A DNA stretch of 64,000 nt from positions 4,650,001 to 4,714,000 of the forward strand of contig OZ245874.1 of assembly GCA_965229335.1 (NCBI GenBank), given 5' to 3'. The notes below the pieces were generated by a model, which was given only the letters and a program-made list of their open reading frames with translations, was not told where the DNA came from and searched no databases. The position numbers were made by a program, and so were the translations under genes. Source of the DNA: JAFKFH01 sp017307375 (GTDB lineage Bacteria > Pseudomonadota > Alphaproteobacteria > Ferrovibrionales > Ferrovibrionaceae). How positions within the stretch are numbered: position 1 is the first letter of the stretch; each line of letters opens with the position of its first letter. This document shows positions 36,744 to 48,080 of the stretch, in pieces.

Positions 36744-37643
36744 ATGCGCAAGGACATCGAATTCCGTACCCTCGACGGCACCGCGCTGCGCGGCTGGCTC
36801 TACCAGCCCGACGAGGCGACCACCGCCAGCGCGATCGTGGTCATGGCGCACGGCTATTCCGGGGTCAAGGGATCGCTGACCAAGTATGCCGATGTCTTTT
36901 CGGCCGCCGGTCTGGCCGTATTGCTCTACGACCATCGCGGCTTCGGCAGCAGCGACGGGGCGATACGGCAGGAAATCGACCCCCAGCAGCAGGTCGCCGA
37001 CCTGCGCGATGCGATCACCTTCGCCCAGACCCTGCCCGGCATCGATGCCAGGCGGATCGGCGTCTGGGGGTCGAGCTTTGCCGGCGGCCACGCGATCACG
37101 GTCGGCGCCGGCGACCATCGGGTCAAATGCATCGTCGCCCAGGTCCCGATGATCAGCGGCCACGAAACGGTGCGTCGGATGTTCCCGGCCAACCGCGCCG
37201 CCCGGCTGGAGCGGATGTTCACCGAGGATCGCATCGCCCGCGCCGCCGGCGTCGCGCCCCAGCGGATTCCGGTATTCTCGACCGGCGACGACATCTGCAG
37301 CCTGCCCCCGCCGGTTTCGGAGCGCTTCATCAAGGCCAGCGAGGACGAGGATCCGCTGTGGCGCAACGAGGTGACGCTGCGCTCGCTCGAACTCATGGGG
37401 GAATACGAGCCTGGTGCGATCATCGAGCTGGTCGGAACCACGCCGATGCTGATGATCGTCGGCCTGCGCGACATCGTCACCCCGGCCGACGTGGCGCTGA
37501 GGGCCTACGAGCGCGCGCTGGAGCCCAAGCGCCTCGTGACCTATCCGGGCGGCCATTTCGCCGCGTACTACCAGTTCTTCGACCAGACCAGCGCGGCTGC
37601 CCGCGACTGGTTCCTTGCCCATCTCGCCGCGGACGACGCGTGA
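36744..37643 (+). CDS. Alpha/beta hydrolase
   Basis: The 299-aa protein has the nucleophile elbow WGSSFAGG (Ser111), the oxyanion region VVMAHGYSGVKGS, LLYDHRGFGSSDG, an acid loop containing VGLRDIVTP and the catalytic His in YPGGHFAAY. It resembles dienelactone-hydrolase/peptidase-S9-type hydrolases, and the substrate is unknown. A start at 36744 follows AAAGGA by 8 nt. Its stop overlaps the next gene's ATG (TGATG), so the two are coupled. It may cleave an ester or thioester in the pathway initiated by the acyl-CoA synthetase. Confidence 0.85.
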   Translation: MRKDIEFRTLDGTALRGWLYQPDEATTASAIVVMAHGYSGVKGSLTKYADVFSAAGLAVLLYDHRGFGSSDGAIRQEIDPQQQVADLRDAITFAQTLPGIDARRIGVWGSSFAGGHAITVGAGDHRVKCIVAQVPMISGHETVRRMFPANRAARLERMFTEDRIARAAGVAPQRIPVFSTGDDICSLPPPVSERFIKASEDEDPLWRNEVTLRSLELMGEYEPGAIIELVGTTPMLMIVGLRDIVTPADVALRAYERALEPKRLVTYPGGHFAAYYQFFDQTSAAARDWFLAHLAADDA

Positions 37644-38146
37644 TGACCAACGCCGAAAACCTTCGACTGCTCCCACGCGCCGAGGCACTGGACCTGTTTG
37701 CCGCGCTGCCGGCGCCGACGCCGCCGGCAGGCGAGTATGCCGGCCATATCCCGGCCTATAGCGAGCCGGCCTGGCGGGCGTTCCTGGCCGAGGCCGGGAT
37801 CGGCCACTGGCTCGGCAAGGGATATGCCGACGGCCATGGCTACAACGTCTACCGGACGGCGACGGGCCTCGTCCGGCGGCTGCGCTTTGCCTGGTCGTTC
37901 GGCACCTCGTCGCTCGACGGACGGCCGGCGCTGCTGATGCAGTATTCGGCCTTTCCCAACTGGGCCGGCGCCCAGGACCTGACCGACGAATTGCGCGAGG
38001 CCGCGCCGGGCCTGCTGCTTGGCCTCTACCATACCCGCGAGGCCGTTCCCGGCTTCACGCCGCGCGCCGGTCAGGGGCGCAGCGAACCTGAGATCTTCAT
38101 TCTGGAAGGCCCGATCGCCGCGGCACGGCCGGCGGATCGCGACTGA
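37643..38146 (+). CDS. Conserved hypothetical protein, last gene of catabolic operon
   Basis: The 167-aa product was not recognised. Visible features are an N-terminal acidic helix, a central GKGYADGHGYNVYRTATGLV beta-rich stretch, SLDGRPALLMQYSAFPNWAG and a charged end. Secondary structure looks like a small beta-barrel. It may be a ligand-binding or dehydratase-like fold, but this is a guess. The ATG overlaps the hydrolase stop, which makes it a real gene in the operon. The neighbouring hybrid kinase converges on it. Confidence 0.65.
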   Translation: MTNAENLRLLPRAEALDLFAALPAPTPPAGEYAGHIPAYSEPAWRAFLAEAGIGHWLGKGYADGHGYNVYRTATGLVRRLRFAWSFGTSSLDGRPALLMQYSAFPNWAGAQDLTDELREAAPGLLLGLYHTREAVPGFTPRAGQGRSEPEIFILEGPIAAARPADRD

Positions 38147-42481
<4,335 letters not shown>

Positions 42482-42486
42482 CGGCG

Positions 42487-42720
42487 TCAGGCGGCGCGGC
42501 GGATCAGCGCGGTATAGCGACCGTCGGCCGCCGTGGCATCGACCAGATCGTGGCCCTCGGCCGTGCAGAAGGCGGCAAAGTCCTCCGGCGCGCCGGGATC
42601 GGAGGCGATGATCTCGATCAGCCCGCCCGGCGGAATCGTGCGGATCGCCTTTTTCAGCTTCAACAGCGGCAGCGGGCAATTGAGCCCGCTGGTATCAAGG
42701 ATCCGATCCACCGCCACCAT
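42487..42720 (-). CDS. tusA: TusA-family sulfurtransferase
   Basis: TusA relays sulfur as a persulfide on a Cys for tRNA thiolation, molybdenum cofactor and sulfur oxidation. The 77-aa protein carries the CPxP motif, Cys15 in GLNCPLPLLKLKKA, and a normal length and fold. It lies 5 nt before the hybrid kinase ATG on the same strand, so the two are probably co-transcribed. That could hint at a sulfur or redox signal to the kinase, but the link is only positional. Confidence 0.92.
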   Translation of the reverse strand: MVAVDRILDTSGLNCPLPLLKLKKAIRTIPPGGLIEIIASDPGAPEDFAAFCTAEGHDLVDATAADGRYTALIRRAA

Positions 42721-42798
42721 TGCTTGCCGATACCTCCTGTCCGGCTACGGAATATAGCAGGATTCGCCCGGTTGCACTCCCGCGCGAAACCGACCAGC

Positions 42799-44208
42799 AT
42801 GCCGCCCATGCTGAGACTCCGGCTTCTCCTCGCCGCCTTGATTCTGAGCCCCGCGCTCGCCCTCACTCCAACGGCCGCGCGGGCAGCCCCACCCACGATG
42901 GGATATGCGCTGATCGACGGGGGTACCGGCAAGCTGCTCGCCCAGCAGAACGCCGATACAGCATTCATTCCCGCCTCGGTCGCCAAGCTGCCCACCGCCA
43001 TCGTCGCGCTGGCCACGCTGGGCCCCGATTTCCGCTTCGCCACCCGCCTGGCCGCCACCGGCGCCCGCTCGGGGCCGAGCTGGACCGGCGATCTCTATCT
43101 CGTCGGCGGCGGCGACCCGCTGCTTTCGGCCGACCAGTTGCGCCAGCTCGCGGAAACGCTGGTTTCGCAAGGCGTCACCCGGGTCAATGGCCGCTTCTTC
43201 TACGACGAGGGGGCCCTGCCCCGCCTGCCGCGGATCGATGCCAGCCAGCCCGAATCGGTGCCTTACAACCCTGGGCTCAGCGCCCTCTCGGTCAATTTCA
43301 ACCGCCTGATCGCGGCCTGGACCCGCGCCAAGGACGGCAGCCTGCGGCTCGACGTGACCAGCCCGGCGGCCGTGAACACCTTGCCGACCCCCTGGATCGG
43401 CATGCGGGCCAATTCGGCCCCCCAGGCGCCGGCACCGATGCAGCGCGACAGCAGCCTCGCCGGCGAAGGCTGGCTCTACGCCCCCGGCCTGCTCGAACCC
43501 AAGGGCATGGTCAACCTGCCGGTGGCCGATGCCGGCCGCAATGCCGCCGAACTGTTTCGCGCCGTCGCCGCCAAGGCCGGGCTGACGGTGGCCGAGCCGC
43601 GCGCCGGGCGCGTGCCGCCGACCGCCCCGGTGATCGCCGGCGTCGAAAGCCCGCCGCTGGCCGAGATCGTGCGGCTGGCGCTGCGCTATTCCAACAACAT
43701 GACCGCCGAACTGGTCGGGCTCGCCGCCTCGACCCGCATGGCCGGGGCGCCGCCGGCAAGCCTCGCCCAGTCGGCGGCGCTGCATGTCGACTGGCTCAGG
43801 CATGCCGCGCCGCAGGTCGACTGGCGTGGCTTCGCGCTGCCCAACCATTCGGGCCTGACCCCGCAGGGGCGGGCGACGCCGCGGCAACTGGCCGAACTGG
43901 TCCGCCTTTCGGGCAGCGACCTGCAGGGGCTGATGAAGGTGATGGCAGCGGACGGCGAGAACGGCGGAATCGAGGGCAAGACCGGCACGATGTACTTCGC
44001 CGTCTCGCTGGCCGGCCAGATCCGCCGGCCGGACCAGGCCCCGCTCTATTTCGCGGTGATGCTGGTCGACTGGCCCGCGCGTGCCGCGCAGGAGGCGCTG
44101 CCGATGGTGCGGCCGGCCGGCCCGCCCCCCGGTGCGGCGGCCTGGCGCGACCGCGCGCGCAAGACGATCAAGGAACTGACCCAGAACTGGCAACAAGGAA
44201 AGTGGTGA
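42799..44208 (+). CDS. dacB: D-alanyl-D-alanine carboxypeptidase/endopeptidase (PBP4/DacB-type)
   Basis: This class C penicillin-binding protein trims peptidoglycan peptides. A signal peptide ends at about residue 30 (AARAAPP). The SxxK nucleophile is Ser60 (SVAK, residues 60-63). The second motif is SNN in RYSNNMTAEL, and the third is KTG in EGKTGTMYF. LVGGGDPLLSADQL is a family feature. The length of 469 aa is normal. ATG 42799 was chosen over an in-frame upstream extension; ATG 42808 is possible. It is divergent from tusA by 78 bp. Confidence 0.92.
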   Translation: MPPMLRLRLLLAALILSPALALTPTAARAAPPTMGYALIDGGTGKLLAQQNADTAFIPASVAKLPTAIVALATLGPDFRFATRLAATGARSGPSWTGDLYLVGGGDPLLSADQLRQLAETLVSQGVTRVNGRFFYDEGALPRLPRIDASQPESVPYNPGLSALSVNFNRLIAAWTRAKDGSLRLDVTSPAAVNTLPTPWIGMRANSAPQAPAPMQRDSSLAGEGWLYAPGLLEPKGMVNLPVADAGRNAAELFRAVAAKAGLTVAEPRAGRVPPTAPVIAGVESPPLAEIVRLALRYSNNMTAELVGLAASTRMAGAPPASLAQSAALHVDWLRHAAPQVDWRGFALPNHSGLTPQGRATPRQLAELVRLSGSDLQGLMKVMAADGENGGIEGKTGTMYFAVSLAGQIRRPDQAPLYFAVMLVDWPARAAQEALPMVRPAGPPPGAAAWRDRARKTIKELTQNWQQGKW

Positions 44209-44213
44209 AACCC

Positions 44214-44996
44214 ATGGATCTCGGCATCGCCGGAAAGAACGCGCTGGTCTGCGCCGCCTCGAAGGGGCTGGGCCGCGCCTGCGCCGAACATCTCGCCCAG
44301 GCCGGCGTCAACCTGACGATCACGGCGCGCGGGGTCGAGGCGCTCGAAGCCACCGCGGCTTATCTGCACGGCCTGAACCCGGCGATCACGGTCAAGACCG
44401 TCGCCGGCGACATCGCGACGGCAGACGGCCGCGCCGCGGCACTCGATACGGCCGGCGACATCGACATCCTGATCAACAATGCCGGCGGGCCGCCGCCCGG
44501 CAATTTCCGCGACTGGGACCGCACGGCCTGGAACGCGGCCCTCGAAGCCAACATGCTGACCCCGATCGACCTGATCAAGGCGACGGTCGACGGCATGATC
44601 GCCCGCAAGTTCGGCCGTATCGTCAACATCACCTCCGGTGCGGTCAAGGCACCGATCGCGACGCTCGGCCTCTCGAACGGCGCGCGTTCGGGCCTCACCG
44701 GCTTCGTCGCCGGCGTGGCGCGCGAGGTGGCGCGCCACAACGTCACCATCAACGGCCTGCTGCCCGGCCGCTTCCTGACCGACCGGCTGACCAAGAATTT
44801 CGACTACGAGGCGCAGAAGGCCGGAATTGCGGTGGACGAGCATATCCGGCGGGCCTCCTCGAACATCCCGGCCCAGCGCTTCGGCGAGGCGACCGAGTTC
44901 GGCGCGGCCTGCGCCTTCCTCTGCTCGGTGCATGCCAGCTACATCGTCGGCCAGAACCTGCTGATCGACGGCGGCGCCTATCCCGGCACGTTCTGA
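44214..44996 (+). CDS. SDR family protein lacking the usual Tyr/Lys pair
   Basis: The 260-aa protein has the Rossmann start GKNALVCAASKGLGRACAEH, where the first glycine of TGxxxGxG is replaced by Ala. ILINNAGG follows, then the Ser position INITSGAVKAP. The following YxxxK reads as LSNGARSGL, so the catalytic Tyr and Lys appear absent. VTINGLLPGRFLTDRL and GQNLLIDGGAYPGTF close the fold. This FabG-like branch occurs in several proteobacteria; enzymatic activity is uncertain. It lies 5 nt after dacB with AAGGAAAG upstream, so it is co-transcribed. Confidence 0.82.
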   Translation: MDLGIAGKNALVCAASKGLGRACAEHLAQAGVNLTITARGVEALEATAAYLHGLNPAITVKTVAGDIATADGRAAALDTAGDIDILINNAGGPPPGNFRDWDRTAWNAALEANMLTPIDLIKATVDGMIARKFGRIVNITSGAVKAPIATLGLSNGARSGLTGFVAGVAREVARHNVTINGLLPGRFLTDRLTKNFDYEAQKAGIAVDEHIRRASSNIPAQRFGEATEFGAACAFLCSVHASYIVGQNLLIDGGAYPGTF

Positions 44997-45005
44997 CCCC
45001 GGGGC

Positions 45006-45034
45006 TTGTAACCGCGGCGGGACCGCGCCATATT
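45006..45034 (+). promoter_or_regulatory. Predicted promoter of the leader/mini-ORF unit
   Basis: TTGTAA (45006-45011) and CATATT (45029-45034) are separated by 17 nt, each 4 of 6 matching the sigma-70 consensus. Transcription would begin near 45041, giving a 29-nt leader before the mini-ORF. Confidence 0.5.
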
Positions 45035-45054
45035 CGTGGTGTCGTCAACTTTTG

Positions 45055-45069
45055 AAAGGAGGTGATCCA
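45055..45069 (+). promoter_or_regulatory. Extended Shine-Dalgarno fully complementary to the 16S 3' tail
   Basis: The 15-nt AAAGGAGGTGATCCA is the exact complement of the 3' end of 16S rRNA (TGGATCACCTCCTTT). GGAGG lies 7 nt before the GTG at 45070. No other gene in the window has an SD this long. The downstream CTGGATC (45105-45111), inside the mini-ORF, can pair with GATCCAG (45064-45070) and so could mask the site and start codon. Confidence 0.8.
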
Positions 45070-45141
45070 GTGTCTGATCTTCTTAACCCGTCGATCGCCG
45101 CGACCTGGATCCTCGCCTCTCGCGAGGTCTCTGCCGCCTGA
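45070..45141 (+). CDS. 23-codon mini-ORF behind the extended SD (leader peptide candidate)
   Basis: The peptide reads MSDLLNPSIAATWILASREVS plus AA, with a GTG start and a TGA stop at 45139-45141. It sits behind an ideal ribosome site and is followed by a 6-bp hairpin (GCGGTC / GACCGC, loop CGGT) and then a terminator at 45184. Inside the ORF, CCTCGC (45111-45116) pairs with GCGAGG (45122-45127), an alternative to the SD-masking pairing. The layout resembles an attenuator or sRNA-like unit rather than an ordinary gene. The peptide has one Trp and no run of a single amino acid. The coding call depends on conservation that could not be tested. Confidence 0.55.
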   Translation: MSDLLNPSIAATWILASREVSAA

Positions 45142-45183
45142 CCATGCGGCTGCGGTCCGGTGACCGCGCGGTTAGACCAGGGG

Positions 45184-45217
45184 AAGGGCCGTCATCGCAA
45201 GGTGGCGGCCCTTTCTT
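45184..45217 (+). terminator. Rho-independent terminator after the mini-ORF
   Basis: AAGGGCCG (45184-45191) and CGGCCCTT (45206-45213) form a perfect 8-bp stem around a 14-nt loop and are followed by TCTTC. It would end a short transcript that starts near 45041, before the next gene at 45232. Confidence 0.75.
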
Positions 45218-45231
45218 CGTCCGGGGGTTCG

Positions 45232-45672
45232 ATGACCGACGACTTCGCCACCCATGTGCCGGCCTGGCGCATCCGCCGCCTGCGCGCCGTGCTGCGCGCC
45301 GCCGAGGAAGAAGGCCGGCGGGGCGAGCCCGACGAGGCCGGCGACCACCGCGCCATCCTGCGCCGCCGGGCGCGCGGGCGGATCGCCGCCCAGGCTGCGC
45401 GCCCCGGCCGGGGCGCGCGGCGCAGCGTGCTGCGCTATGGCCGCCTCCTCTCCGGCGACCGCCGCCGGGTCGACTTCCTGCTGGCCAATGCCCGCCGCCA
45501 TTTCACCACGGCAAAACCGCCGCGCGGCGCGCTGGTCGCCGCCTATGCCGATCTGAAGGCGTCGATGAAGGCGGCCGGCTTGCCGACGCCCAAGCGTCAT
45601 CGCTGGCGCGCATGGCTGGCCTATGCCGGCTTCGTGCCGCTGCCCTCGATTCAATCCTCAAAACAGGTCTAG
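45232..45672 (+). CDS. Basic hypothetical protein downstream of the leader
   Basis: The 146-aa product is Arg/Ala-rich and strongly basic, with no signal or membrane helix. It begins MTDDFATHVPAWRIRRLRAV and contains AILRRRARGRIAAQAA. No family was recognised. The ATG at 45232 follows GGGGG after the terminator hairpin, so it would only be read if transcription passes that terminator. This is consistent with attenuation control. The composition could also be that of a spurious frame in a GC-rich segment, so confidence is moderate. Confidence 0.5.
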   Translation: MTDDFATHVPAWRIRRLRAVLRAAEEEGRRGEPDEAGDHRAILRRRARGRIAAQAARPGRGARRSVLRYGRLLSGDRRRVDFLLANARRHFTTAKPPRGALVAAYADLKASMKAAGLPTPKRHRWRAWLAYAGFVPLPSIQSSKQV

Positions 45673-45973
45673 CCGCGCCGCGACTTCCCACAATCTGAAA
45701 CATAGCTGCAAGTGGCGGGAATCGCTTCGATCGGAAAGTGCACAAACCCACCAATTAAGGCTTCGATACTCAATTGCCATGAGATGCCATCTTTGATACC
45801 CTTTTAACTGGCGAGGGGATTTGGACGCATGCGCGTCAGGCGCGCGACCAATTCTGGCAGTAAGACTGCTTTGCTCTTGCCTGCAACCCGCAGGCGTACA
45901 GAGCCCTGCTGACGCAGCGAAGAATCCTTCTCCCCCGCCCCATTTTCTTGGTATTTAACTCAAAAAGACTGAC
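45673..45973. other. Non-coding gap leading into the AT-rich island
   Basis: About 300 bases without a gene. GC content drops progressively towards 45974. A small hairpin GCCTGC / GCAGGC (45879-45895) was seen. No tRNA, insertion-sequence end or direct repeat was recognised. Confidence 0.4.
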
Positions 45974-46576
45974 ATGAAAAATCCAAAGTCTATAAAAATA
46001 AGAATCTATTATGGCAACATAAGGGGGGTTTCTGATCGCACAGCTCGAGAGATACTTAAATCAACATCGAAGATTTGCCGATCCATACTGTACGAAGAAA
46101 TAGATGAATTAATGAATACATTAAAAATATCTAGAAAAGAAAGGCAATCTATAAAAGATCGACTAGTAAGAAATACAAATAATCTCCCCGTTTATTATTT
46201 AGACAGGATGAAGCCAGGGTCATTGGTCCTGGACATCACTCTTTCTGCAGCAATTTTATTACCATTTTATTTTCTGCTGAATGTAACAGCTAAGAAAACT
46301 GTCGAGAAATCAAAATATCATGATCAACTAACCAGCTGGCTTGCAAGAAGATTAGACAATATTATTGATATAATACTGAATAAATTCAAAAGATCGGAAT
46401 TACTTCCAGGTCGAGCACGTGTACGAGGCGCCAGTCTCGAGAAAATAAAAAATAGAGAAATAATATATATCGACATGGAAGAAATCGGCGATGCCGAAAT
46501 ACATGTTAGAAATAAGATAACGGAAGATTATGTAATTCGAGAAATAAGAAAATCCATGAGAAGCTTCAATGCTTAG
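45974..46576 (+). CDS. Orphan AT-rich membrane protein gene, unknown function
   Basis: The 200-aa product is encoded by DNA that is plainly AT-rich, with many AAA, ATA and TTA codons, unlike every neighbour. It is Lys/Ile-rich, with a charged N-terminal helical part (residues 1-75), one hydrophobic stretch at about 83-105 (LVLDITLSAAILLPFYFLLN) and a charged C-terminal domain (about 120-200). No family was recognised. No Shine-Dalgarno is visible before the ATG. The composition signals recent gain by transfer. Its 3' end is only 18 bp from the convergent UDG-like gene. Confidence 0.65.
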   Translation: MKNPKSIKIRIYYGNIRGVSDRTAREILKSTSKICRSILYEEIDELMNTLKISRKERQSIKDRLVRNTNNLPVYYLDRMKPGSLVLDITLSAAILLPFYFLLNVTAKKTVEKSKYHDQLTSWLARRLDNIIDIILNKFKRSELLPGRARVRGASLEKIKNREIIYIDMEEIGDAEIHVRNKITEDYVIREIRKSMRSFNA

Positions 46577-46594
46577 CAGAATACACGCGAAAAT

Positions 46595-47371
46595 CTACTG
46601 TTTTCTTAGCAAACGGAGAGGCCGAAAATAGTTGAGGACCGCCGGATCGTTGATGAAGGAAACGTTGTAGGGGTGCTCTGCCATCAGCTTGGGCCAACGA
46701 TCCGCCCCCTCGATATCGGCGAATTGCTTGGCAAAGGCGCCGAACAACAGGAATTTCGCCTCGGGTCGGGCGCGATGGATGCCGGTGAGCAACTGGGCAG
46801 TGAACTTGTGCCAAGCGGCAGCCTCGCGCGCCTTGTTCTTGTCGGCCAGCACCGGCGTCGCGTTGATGCACAGCACGCCGTGGCGGCGCAGCGCGGCGAA
46901 CACGTCGGCCAGGCTGTCGACGAGGCCGGAGCGTTCCAGCGCGGCGATCTCCTCGGCCTTCGCCGCCGGCGAGATCAGCCCCTCGGCCACCAGCATCATC
47001 TTGACGAGGTTGCGCAAGCTGGTCGCCTTGTTGACCGGCTTGGCCAGCCCCTGCCCGCTCCATAGCGTCCCGACCAGCCCGTCGTGAAACGCCTCGCCGA
47101 TCGCCGAGCCCTTGCGGGGGTACGGCGATTCGCCGACGAGGACGGCGTTGACGTCGTTCAACGGCAGGTGCCGCAGCGCCGCCAGCATCAGTTCGGGGCC
47201 AGGCAGCCAGTCAACCACCTCGAGCTTGGCCAGATAGTTGGTGTCGAGGGTGGCGGCGGGCCCTTCGAGCAGGGCCAGCCATTCGGGGGCGAGGCCGACA
47301 CAGGCCTGCGCAAACGGATAACGCGAAAGCGGGCCTTGCCCGCGTGATTGGGGGCGGACGATCGAAATCAT
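46595..47371 (-). CDS. Uracil-DNA-glycosylase-superfamily protein with altered active-site motif
   Basis: The 258-aa protein fits the family 1 UDG layout. VLVGESPYPRKGSAIGEAF (residues 78-96) corresponds to the GQDPYH motif, GVLCINATPVLADKNKAREA to the LLN/VL region, and HPYNVSFINDPAVLNYFRPL to the C-terminal HPSP-type loop. The water-activating Asp of GQDPYH is Ser82 here, and the final His is Pro85. If the alignment is right, catalysis must be altered or lost. The last codons, encoding LLRKQ, are AT-rich and border the foreign island. ATG 47371 was chosen because upstream residues are non-conserved. Confidence 0.75.
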   Translation of the reverse strand: MISIVRPQSRGQGPLSRYPFAQACVGLAPEWLALLEGPAATLDTNYLAKLEVVDWLPGPELMLAALRHLPLNDVNAVLVGESPYPRKGSAIGEAFHDGLVGTLWSGQGLAKPVNKATSLRNLVKMMLVAEGLISPAAKAEEIAALERSGLVDSLADVFAALRRHGVLCINATPVLADKNKAREAAAWHKFTAQLLTGIHRARPEAKFLLFGAFAKQFADIEGADRWPKLMAEHPYNVSFINDPAVLNYFRPLRLLRKQ

Positions 47372-47485
47372 GCGCCGGACATTAGCGGCATCGTCATGCC
47401 GGCGAAAGCCGGCATCCAGGGCAAGGGCGCCGCGCTTTCGCCGGAACGACGAATGGCCGCTGGATTTCAAGCCGAGCCAAAGGGT

Positions 47486-47953
47486 TCAGGCCCCGCCCAA
47501 CGGCAGCGCCGTCCGGTAGCTGACCTGCTTCAGCGTGATGCTCGACCGGATCGAGGCGACGCCCGGTATCTTGGTCAGCCGCTCCAGCACCACCCGGCGG
47601 AAATGGTCGAGGTCGGCCACCGCGATGCGCAAGAGGTAGTCGGCGTCGCCGGTCATCAGGTAGCACTCCATCACCTCGGGCATGTCGGCCACCGCCTCCT
47701 CGAAGGCGTTCAGCGCCGCCTCGACCTGGCGCTCGAGCCGGATCGAGACGAAGACGTTGACCCCCATGCCCACCGCCACCGGGTCGACCAGCGTGGCATA
47801 GCGGCGGATGACGCCGGCCTCCTCCAGCTGGCGCACCCGGCGCAGGCAGGGCGATGGGGAAAGGCCGACGGCTTCGGCCAGTGCCGCGTTGGTGATGCGG
47901 GCATCTTCCTGCAGGGCACCCAGGATTGCCCGGTCTATCGCGTCGAGAAGCAT
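47486..47953 (-). CDS. Lrp/AsnC family transcriptional regulator
   Basis: The 155-aa protein starts MLLDAIDRAILGALQEDARI, followed by the helix-turn-helix (NAALAEAVGLSPSPCLRRVR) and the AsnC/RAM ligand domain with MECYLMTGDADYLLRIAVAD. It matches the branched-chain-keto-acid-dehydrogenase-linked regulator type (BkdR/AldR-like). It is divergent from the E1/E2 operon, which it most likely controls. ATG 47953 was chosen as the typical family start; ATG 47968 would add five residues. Confidence 0.9.
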   Translation of the reverse strand: MLLDAIDRAILGALQEDARITNAALAEAVGLSPSPCLRRVRQLEEAGVIRRYATLVDPVAVGMGVNVFVSIRLERQVEAALNAFEEAVADMPEVMECYLMTGDADYLLRIAVADLDHFRRVVLERLTKIPGVASIRSSITLKQVSYRTALPLGGA

Positions 47954-48080
47954 GTTCTGCCATTTCATGTAATTCGATTGGCAGGTTATGCCGATATCCA
48001 TCCTTGCGTCGACCGTCTTCGCAAGGACATGGCCGGCCCCGGCCGGCTATCATGTCCCGCCCACGCCGGAGGAAAACGCC

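Noticed and set aside
45055..45069. Remnant of a 16S rRNA 3' end
   Set aside because: Only 15 bases match, in antisense orientation to the rRNA. The spacing to a GTG fits a Shine-Dalgarno rather than an rRNA fragment.
45974..46576. Insertion sequence or prophage fragment
   Set aside because: No transposase, integrase, terminal inverted repeats or flanking direct repeats were seen around the AT-rich gene.
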